In this document: positions 56,691 to 64,000 of the stretch, piece by piece | Layout of the letters: each line of letters starts with the position of its first letter | How positions within the stretch are numbered: the first letter of the stretch is position 1 | DNA from: Vitellaria paradoxa | Lineage: Eukaryota > Streptophyta > Magnoliopsida > Ericales > Sapotaceae | Direction: 5' to 3' | DNA length: 64,000 nt | NCBI GenBank assembly: GCA_019916065.1 | Contig: CM034234.1 | Span: forward strand, 8,716,342 to 8,780,341 | Notes under the pieces: generated by a model | Databases searched by the model: none | What the model saw: only the letters and a program-made list of their open reading frames with translations | What the model was told of the DNA's origin: nothing | Program-made: the position numbers and the translations under genes

Positions 56691-57675
56691 TCATCGTGGT
56701 AGTCATTCATCATAGTAGGATTAATCTTGTAAAAACCTGCCAGAATGTATCATTATATTAATAATCAAATAAAATTACAAAGATAATTTCTCATACATAA
56801 TATTTCCTCAGATGTTCCGCATGCCACAGGTGAGGTAGCTTCTTGCCCCCGAGTACCTTAAGTCTGTAGGTTTCTTTCTGAATAGAACCCGGTACTTCAT
56901 ACGATCCTTCCCAGTTTAGGCCGAGTTTTCCTTTATGTGGATTCCCTATAGACTACTTCACTTTTTTCAGTACTAATTCTCTACTCTGGAGTTCTTTTGC
57001 TCATACCCTAGAATTGTGATACTGTCGCATCTTCTGTTGGTAAGAGACCATTCTGATAGCAACCTGCAGTCTTTTTTCCTCCAATAAATTAACCTCTTTG
57101 TTCGTCGTTTCATCATTCTGCTCAGGATTAAAGTTCAAGATTCTTGGACTGGAAAGTCCAATCTCGACAGGAATCACAGCCTCGGTTCCATAGGTGAGAG
57201 AAAATAGAGTTTGACCAGTTGCCACCCTTTTAGTTGTCCAACAGGCCTATAGAATGCTTGGAAGCTCATCTGTTGATCGACCCTAAAATGTGTTCAGGTT
57301 TTACTTCTCAAGTGCAAGAGGGTGGTCGTAGTCTTACTCGGTGAGAACCAAGGTCATCTCCACAGGGAGGGCTTTATTAAACGTTCTAGACTTAGTAGGT
57401 GAACCTAAGTTAATTTAAACTAATTGTAGATTTACAAAGTGTTTGAATATGGTTGGGTTGAGAATTATGGAGTGAAAGAATTGTGATATTAAATTAAAAT
57501 GCAAATATTGAAAGTAAAATAACTAAACTAATCTTGGCTTCGAACCAAATCTGATAGTGGGTAGTGGTTTACTCAAACGCGTTTGTAACTAAATCTAACA
57601 AACGCACATGTATTGCTAGGTCAGAAGATATTTCATTAAAACCTAGTTTATGGAACTCAAAGTAAGCAGAGGCTT

Positions 57676-58060
57676 TTGAAATTAGTTTCAGACTCACCGG
57701 GACATTGAATCGAACACCTAGTGTGCACAAGCATCAACTCGTAACCAGGCTTCGATTGTAACATGGGTAAATCGATTTCTTAAGAAACCTCATGTTATGG
57801 TTTTAAGAAAATAGGTTCCAAATCACCGGGTCATTGAATCAAACATTTGGTATGCATGAGTAGCCAATCGTAACCAAGCTATGATTATAACACAGGTGAT
57901 TTGATTTCGTAGGAAATCTTAATTTGGGTTTTGAAAAATATGTTTCTAACTCATCGAGACATTGAACCGAACACTTGGTGTGCACAAGTGAAAACTTATA
58001 AGTAAGCTACGGTTGTCACACGGGTGAGTAGGTTTCGAAAGAACCCTAGCTTTACCAAGA
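57676..58060 (+). repeat. Three tandem 128-bp units inside the solo LTR
   Basis: CATTGAA anchors lie at 57,704, 57,832 and 57,960, exactly 128 bp apart. Each unit has a CTCACCGGGACATTGAAtCGAA-type start, GTGTGCACAAG, and a GGTTTTAAGAAAATAGGTTC-type end. Confidence 0.85.
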
Positions 58061-58499
58061 GATTTCAATTGAAAGTCATGAAAAATATTTTCGTGAAAAC
58101 CATTTGCATCCGATTAAACCATAACTAACCCCAATACTTTCAATGGCTTGAAGCCAAGAATAAAACTAACCTACGAGCATAATGAAAATCTAACTAACAA
58201 CACACAATAATATATTAAAGAAGAACAAGTGCGAGGAAAAATAAATCAACACAATGACGAAATAAAATAAACGAAGAAAATGTGTTAAAATTAAACTTAC
58301 GAGTATTGAAGTACAATCAATCCGAAAATGAAGACTTGAAAGCTTAAACCCTAACCCTAATCTAAACTAAACTAAGAAAAGTAAGAGAAGGGAGAAAAAA
58401 AAAAAACTCCCCCAAAAGAAATACATCTCCTTATTTATATATGTCTATAATTAAGGGCAAAATATGTATATCACGTTGAATAAAGAAAACCAAAAGTCA

Positions 58500-58800
58500 A
58501 AGTTGAGGGGCGCCCATGGCCTAACTCCACCTACTGTTTGATGAAAAAACTTAACAAAGTAGCTTAAATCCTCCTCTCAGTGGGCGCCCATTTGATGAAC
58601 AGTGGGGCGCCCATGGACTCTTAGGGACGCCCATAGTAGATGTGGGGCGCCTATGGTTGGTGTGTTCTTAATTGATTGATGAATTGGCTTTGAGAGTCAA
58701 CTTTTCCACACAAATTGGCTCTCAGTGGGCACCCATCTGATGAATAGTGGGGCGCCTATGACACCTATGGGGCACCCATGGTAGATGTGCGGTGTCCATC
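58500..58800. repeat. Dispersed GGGCGCCCAT motif cluster in the solo LTR
   Basis: GGGGCGCCCATGG and variants (GTGGGCGCCCATTT, GGGGCGCCTATGG, GTGGGCACCCATCT) occur about nine times in 300 bp, paired with 'TTTGATGAACAGT' or CTGATGAATAGT. The motif GGGCGCCC is palindromic. Confidence 0.75.
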
Positions 58801-59859
58801 AGCTCATTTTCTGATCGTAGTTTCTGTTTTTTCCTTTTTTAGCTCAGATTATCATCTTTCTTCCTCAAATGGATCACCAAAACCTACAAAATTCCATAAG
58901 TGTATAAGTTAATTCATTTCATAATAACTTATGGGATTTATGTAAATGGAACACTTAAAACCATTTGTAAAATCATGAGAATATAAATTATATGTGCACA
59001 ATCATCTGCCCAAAGTCCTTTTATCTTGTCCAGTTTTCGTCTTGATGATCTTGAGGAGAGAAATTGATTGGTGATTTCGACCTAACCGTTGGCTTGAGGG
59101 TGCTCGGGTGATGAATAATGATGGCTAATGCCTCAGTCTTTGCATAACTCGTTGAATTGTCTTCCTTCAAATTATTTTTCGTTGTTTGTGATCACCACTC
59201 TGGGGATACCAAACTGGCTGACTATGTCTTATCACAAAAACTTCTTCATATTCTGCTTGGTAATGGTTGGTAAGGCTTTTACTTCTACCCACTTGGTAAA
59301 ATAGTCAATTGCGACCACGGTAAATTTTCTATGTCCCATTCCTAATGGAAATGGCCCTACAATGTCTATCCCTTACTGAGCGAACGGCCAAAGACTTTGG
59401 ATTGGTGTCAACTCTTGAGCAAGTTGCCTTGAAATGTTAGAGAAACTCTGGCATTTATCATACTTCTTAATGAACTCTTGGGCATCCTTTTCAATGTTGG
59501 CCAATAGTAGCCGGCTCTTAAAATTTTCCTAGCCAGAGCCTCGCCCCCGAGTAGTTGCCACAAACACTTTCATAGACTTCTCTCAGTACGTAGTTAGCCT
59601 TTTGGTCATTCACGCACCTAAGCAAAGGAAAACTGTGCCCTCTTTTATACTGTTATAAGATATCTACTTGATTGGTATTAGATTCTTCTTACTTCGTTCT
59701 TGTCAATCGGTAAAGCTTCTATTTCCAAATATTCCCTAATCGGTATGGCCAACTCAATATCTTCTTCTACTTGGTTGACTTTTAGGATACGAATGCTCAA
59801 GAAATTCAATATATCAATTGGAACATCCAAGTTCTCTTTCACAGAAGATGCAATTTTTG

Positions 59860-60240
59860 CCGACCGGTCTGCCTTCTCATTCTGTAGTCTTGGAATTCGT
59901 TGAAGCTAAAATTTCAAAAATTTTCTAGACAGACTCCTCTCCATTTGATATTATTCAGCCATATGCTCCCCCTTGCTTCATAATCTCCCTGTATCTGTTC
60001 CACAATAAATTGAGAATCATTATGAACCCTCATCTATTCTGCTCTAATTCGTCGAGCCATCTTCAGACCAGTGATTAGGGTTTCATATTCAGTTTCATTG
60101 TTGAAGGTAAGAAACCTGAAATGTAGTGCATATTCCAATTTATGGCCATCAAGAAAAACAAAAATTATACCTGTACCACTAGACTTTTGAGTAGAGGAGC
60201 TGTCAACATGCAGTGTTCAACTCTTTAAGTGGGTTAGCTA
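59860..60240 (-). pseudogene. Second (archaeal-like) RNase H domain of the retrotransposon
   Basis: The minus-strand reading gives TLHVDSSSTQKSSGTGI, then KLEYALHFRF, NNETEYETLITGLKMAR, and VHNDSQFIVEQIQGDYEARG. These are the D, E and D catalytic blocks of the plant/archaeal RNase H type (VDGSS, NNEAEYEAL, SDSQLVVNQ in family members). VDSSS replaces VDGSS. There is a stop (TAG) between RAE and MRV and others downstream. A second RNase H between RT-RNase H and integrase is diagnostic of Tat-type gypsy elements. Confidence 0.8.
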
Positions 60241-60379
60241 GGTAGGTTGTAAATTCAGCTATGAAATCCACCGTAGCTTACCTTTTGATTGATAATCTTA
60301 GTCGATACTAGATGTCAAACTAGCTGAGCTCGATCGATCATTTCACTAACTTGCCCGAAGTTTCTAGCTTGTGCAAGAC

Positions 60380-61400
60380 ATTTTCAGGGGTTGATCAGTG
60401 ACAACCACATTCGTGTGCAAGAGCAACGGCTATCAACTCCCTCTTCTGTCCCCATGAGGGCCTTGCTTGTGTAGTAGACAGGTTTTTGGACTCCATCTTC
60501 TTCCTGTACGAGTACGGAGCTCATAGCTGTGGCCGACACAAAGAGGTATAAATATAATTCTTCTCTTGGGGTGGTCTGACTAAGTAATGACACCGACCTT
60601 AAGTACTGCTGCAGCTGTCAAAAAGTCTCATCGCATCCTGTCGTCCACTTCAAAGCCTTCCTAAGCACTTTAAAGACAGGATGAGTTTGTGGAGCAAGAA
60701 ATGAATTTGTTCAGAGCTACCACCCTCCTAGCCAACTTTTGTACTTCATTGTTGTTCATGGTGGCTGTATTGCCATTATTGCCCTGACTTTCTCTGATTT
60801 GGCCCTTATTCCTTGGTTGTATACTGTGAACTGAGAAACTTATCAGATCTAATCCTAAATGCACACTTGGCTAGGTTGATATTCATTCCGTACGTCCTTA
60901 AAGTGTCAAAGGTTTCTTGTAGATCAGCAATGTGAGAATTAGCCTTTTTGCTCTTAACGAGCATGCCATCTACATATTCTTCTACATTTCTGCCAATTTA
61001 ATTTTTAAACATCCTATTCATCAACCACTGATATATTGCCCCCGCATTCTTTAGTCCAAAGGGCATGACATTATAACAGTACAATCATCGGTCTGTGATG
61101 AATTTAGTATGCTCCTGGTCATGCTCTACCATTTTTATTTGATTGAATCCCGAAAAAGCATCCATGAACAACAATAACTCGTGACCTACTATGGAGTCAA
61201 CCAGCAAATCAATGGTCGGTAATGGAAAGCTATCCTTCGGGTATGCCTTACTGAGACTTATGAAATTCACACACATTCTCCACTTATCATTAGACTTCTT
61301 CACCATGACTACATTTAATAGCCAAATAGAATAATGGACTTTCTGAACGAATTTGGCCTTTATTAACTTATCAACTTCCTATTCGATCACTTCATTGTGC
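60380..61400 (-). pseudogene. Reverse transcriptase plus first RNase H of the retrotransposon
   Basis: RT, minus strand: VIE-stop-EVDKLIKAKFVQKV, MVKKSNDKWRMCVNFISLSK, DSFPLPTIDLLVD, LLLFMDAFSGFNQI (first catalytic Asp), HTKFITDR-stop-LYCYNVMPFGLKNAGA, then NVEEYVDGMLVKS near 60,970, where the catalytic YVDD has become YVDG. RNase H1: SLLSQTTPREELYLYLFVSA, VLVQEEDGVQKPVYYTSKAL (60,384-60,593). Stops and the active-site change make it non-functional. Confidence 0.88.
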
Positions 61401-61699
61401 CTCGGACAAAAAATTCTTCTTTTCTGTTTTATTGGCCTGGCCCTCAGAAAAATGTTCAAATGGTAGGCTATCACATTTGTACTTATTCTCGGTATGCTTT
61501 CGTAGAACCAAGCGAAAACATCTGTATTATTTAATAAAAAGTTCTTCAATTCACTTTTCAATGGCTCGAGGGTCTCGAAACCTATTTTGATGAACCTATT
61601 CTGCTCAGAAGTGCCGATCAAACATCTTCTAGCTCATCCACTAGCTCTCTTCTTTTCAGCTCTTCATCATCCTAAACTTCCAACCTGCCTACAGCCAGC

Positions 61700-62110
61700 G
61701 CGTCTTTTCCAGAATCCTACTTGAGAGAGGACATGTAACACTTCGTTGCTATTTTTTGATTGCCCTTGGCACATCCCACACCATCTTCGGTCAGGAACTT
61801 GACTCGAAGATGGTATGTAGATATGACCGCTTTGAATTGATTAAGGGCTATCCTCCTAAGAATCATATTGTATGCCAAAGAGTAATCCACTATTAATAAA
61901 TTGATCATCTTCGTCGCCTGATATGGTTCATCCCTGAGAGTTACTGGTAATGTAATGGACCCGAGTTAAGTCTCTTGGTCCCCAGTAAAGCCCACAAGAT
62001 GGGAAGACACTAGTTGTAACTTCTTCTTTCTAATCTTCATTTTCTCGAATGCTCTCCAGTACAAAATATCCGTCAAACTACCACTGTCGACCAAAACTAT
62101 CCAAAATTTG
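61700..62110 (-). pseudogene. Aspartic protease region of the retrotransposon
   Basis: On the minus strand FKFWIVLVDSGS (near 62,078-62,110) carries the DSG active-site triad of retropepsins. Next come LVGFTGD and LGSITLPVTL, then YSLAYNMILRRIALNQFKAV (61,717-61,908), the conserved 'YN-ILGR--L' segment with R for G. A stop falls between the blocks (QET-stop-LGS). Confidence 0.8.
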
Positions 62111-62849
62111 AAGTTAGCAATAATCAAGGAAATGACTAAGGTGTCATCATAGGATTGGCACAGCTGTTTTGCTTCTTCTTTTGTGAAGGTAATTGAAGGG
62201 CAATGAGGCCAGGCCTTCTTGCTCGGTCGCTCAGTCCTCAGAACTTCACGAGGGGCTCTTGTCTCCTAAGTATACCTCCTTCTAGTGTTAGAGGATTCCC
62301 CCAGTAGTGAATCCACCTGAAATTACTTATATTTCTCCGATCGGCTAATTATTCTGTCATGCTTGATCGAGACTCCTCGATACAGGACTTCTTCGTCGAG
62401 GGTTTCTTCATTCAGGACTTCTTTGTTTGGCCCTTCTATTATTATCCCGACTGGCCACAAATCTTCCAAGCCGACTGTGTCTAATCAACTTCTCGATATG
62501 CCTCTTTAGGTCGATACAATCATCTGAATCATGCTCATGATCCCTATGAAATCGATAATACTTTGCTCAAGACCTTTTGTCAACTGGAGTCTTTAACCTT
62601 TCAGTCCATTTCAAGGCCAGATCATTCTGGATTTCAAAGAACACATTCTCCAACGTCATGTTGAGCGGAGTAAAATTATAGTCGAGATCACTGTACTGCC
62701 TCATGCCCTCGTCTGATCTGTCATTGAATCTCTGATTTTTGGGATTCTGAGAATCCTAAGAATTCCCAAAATCATTTAGCTGCTTTTTATCAATTTTGGA
62801 GCCTCCTACCCCATCACTTTCCTGCTTGGCCCTAAGGTCATCTTCCACA

Positions 62850-63470
62850 TTAATATGTCACTAAGCCCGTGCCATCAGCTCAGCCATATCAACGGGAGCT
62901 TTCGCAAGGAGAAAGGCCATAAACCTGGGGTTCTTAGCCCACTTATGAAGGCTGTAACTGCCACCTTGTCATTTACCTCATCGACCTCCAAAACCTCTTT
63001 GTTGAATTTTCCCACAAAATCTTATAGAGGCTTATTCTTGCCTTGTTTGATTGTTAAGAGGTGGGTGGCTGGTCTCCTCTACCTTTTTCTTTCAATAAAA
63101 TGACTCACAAACAGCTTACTAAGCTGCGAAAAGTTGGTAATAGTGCTTGGTTTGATTTTGTTAAACCACAATCGAGCCGGCCCTTGAGTATTACCAGGAA
63201 GACCCGACATAGGATCTCATTAGGATACGCATGTATGCACATTAAAGTCTTGCATGTCTCCAAATGGTCTAAAAGATCTTTCAAACCATCAAATGAGTCA
63301 AGTGCTGGGATCTTGAACTTATACAGTATGGGGCAAACCATGACTGCTGCAGAGAATAGCAAATTACCATTAACATCCACATCGTCAATCACATTTGAGC
63401 CTTTAACAATGGCTAAAACACCATGGATTTGAGCTTGTATGGCCATCATGGGCTCCTCCAACAGGTTAAT
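62850..63470 (-). pseudogene. gag region of the retrotransposon
   Basis: Minus strand: MEEPMMAIQAQIHG (63,461), then FKIPALDSFDGLKDLLDHLE, KTLMCIHAYPNEILCRVF, matching the plant gypsy gag capsid block 'F-mP--e-YdGt-DP-dHL--Y...m'. It is then frameshifted at ~63,105, and continues LLTIKQGKNKPL, FVGKFNKEVLEVDEVNDK and VAVTAFISGLKNPRF, followed by APVDMAELMARA near 62,870. The region 62,110-62,850 between gag and protease has no clear frame; I saw no intact zinc knuckle. Confidence 0.82.
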
Positions 63471-63903
63471 GCTAGTATCCCTTACGCTAGCTCCTTATGT
63501 GCGAGATTACTCTAAATAGCTGTCAGCTCCAACAGTCTTCTCTTACCTCCTAGACTCTTTTGGCTACCTGACGAGGATCTTATTCTCTCCTACAACACCT
63601 ACTCCATGTCCATCTTCATTTTGGCTACCGTTCATTTCAACCACCCTCTATTATGTGCCCTATTTATAAGGAGATCCACTAGAGGAGCTAGGACGTGAAC
63701 AGAAACGACATGCTGCTGCTGAAACAGCGCCTGATTTTAGGTCACGAGACTCTGCATGACTGCTATCATTTCTCTTATATGGGTCTCAATGGCATTTATC
63801 CTTTTGTCATTTTGGTTCTCCATTGTTTCTGCTGGTTGTGAATGATGTTGAGTGTTTATGTTGGACCTGGTTTGGACCATAAAAATTACGAGAAAAGTCA
63901 ATT

Positions 63904-63919
63904 CCCACAGACGGTGCCA
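63904..63919 (-). other. Primer-binding-site-like sequence
   Basis: TGGCACCGTCTGTGGG on the minus strand, two bases after the CA that ends the 5' LTR (63,922). The TGGCxCCGTCTGTGGG form is common at this position in plant gypsy elements. The cognate tRNA is not assigned. Confidence 0.6.
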
Positions 63920-64000
63920 ATTGATGACTCAATAAATTGGAATCCTTCATGAATCTATTCCAAACCTAGAATGTTGTCTAATACATCGGTGTGGTGCATG

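Larger units (their letters stand above)
57271..59001 (-). mobile_element. Nested solo LTR, 1.73 kb, with 5-bp target duplication TCATC
   Basis: Inserted into the integrase of the older element. TCATC flanks both sides (57,266-57,270 and 59,002-59,006). On the minus strand the ends are TTGTGCACATATAA and GGGTCGATCAACA. The 3'-end region ('CTGTGGAGATGACCTTGG', CACCGAGTAAGACTACGACC, CTTGCACTTG) resembles the ends of many plant gypsy LTRs as I recall them. There is no internal domain, PBS or second LTR, so unequal recombination probably left a solo LTR. It contains a 3 x 128-bp array and repeated GGGCGCCCAT motifs. Confidence 0.75.
57001..59640 (-). pseudogene. Integrase region of the retrotransposon, split by a solo LTR
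   Basis: Minus-strand reading. The N-terminal part (59,020-59,640) contains AGYYWPTL, a VAIDYFTKWVEV segment (near 59,281-59,316) and IIKTKLDKIKGLWAD just before the break. The C-terminal part (57,001-57,265) contains DELPSIL, a stop, then ATGQTLFSLTYGTEAVIPVE, the conserved end of the integrase core. Several stops and frameshifts are present. The two parts join in sequence if 57,271-59,001 and one TCATC are removed. Confidence 0.85.
52370..64000 (-). mobile_element. Ty3/gypsy LTR retrotransposon, Tat-type, degenerate, 5' LTR cut by window edge
   Basis: On the minus strand the order is 5' LTR (63,922 to beyond the window), PBS-like TGGCACCGTCTGTGGGA (63,904-63,919), gag, protease, RT, RNase H, a second RNase H, integrase, a repeat region, an opposite-strand ORF, a purine-rich tract (53,547-53,580) and the 3' LTR (52,370-53,546). 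The ~79 visible bases of the 5' LTR match the end of the 3' LTR (TGATGACT..TAAATTGGAA, TACATCGGTGTGGTG). They look about three-quarters identical by eye, so the insertion is not recent. A second, archaeal-like RNase H and an extra antisense ORF are features of the plant Tat lineage. All coding domains carry stops or frameshifts. Confidence 0.9.

Overview
The window is nuclear DNA of a flowering plant: AT-rich, intron-bearing genes, plant-only gene families (LITTLE ZIPPER, TFL1/CEN-type PEBP, plant mobile domain) and dense layers of small DNA transposons plus a Ty3/gypsy element. I cannot assign a species. There is no bacterial operon, CRISPR array, tRNA or rRNA gene.

Layout. 1-2665: broken gene fragments, a plant-mobile-domain (MAIN-like) pseudogene followed by a stray C-terminal exon of a purple acid phosphatase. 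2.7-19 kb: intergenic DNA almost without genes, filled with short inverted-repeat elements (MITEs), including a three-level nest (SINE in a MITE in another MITE). 19.5-21.2 kb: a LITTLE ZIPPER (ZPR3/4-like) microprotein gene, 75 aa, with a TATA box and a probable leader intron. 21.2-28.8 kb: more MITE-rich intergenic DNA. 28,871-38,284 (minus): a complete eight-exon gene for the CAAX prenyl protease RCE1/FACE2, whose exons join in phase to 311 aa. 38.3-45.8 kb: intergenic DNA with MITEs, an ~860-bp non-autonomous element and an unrecognised 135-aa acidic ORF behind a TATA box. 45,801-46,942 (minus): a complete four-exon TFL1/CENTRORADIALIS-like gene, 172 aa, with repressor-type residues. 47-52.3 kb: repeats, including a three-unit ~170-bp tandem array. 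52,370 to the right edge: a decayed Ty3/gypsy retrotransposon of Tat type on the minus strand (gag, protease, RT, two RNase H domains, integrase). It carries an opposite-strand extra ORF next to its 3' LTR and is interrupted in the integrase by a 1.73-kb solo LTR with a 5-bp target duplication.

The intact genes act in separate processes: meristem identity and flowering (TFL1-like), HD-ZIP III control (ZPR) and prenyl-protein maturation (RCE1). Nothing in the sequence links them beyond adjacency. The most unusual material is the retrotransposon's antisense ORF with promoter-like signals inside the LTR, and the datable nesting of elements.
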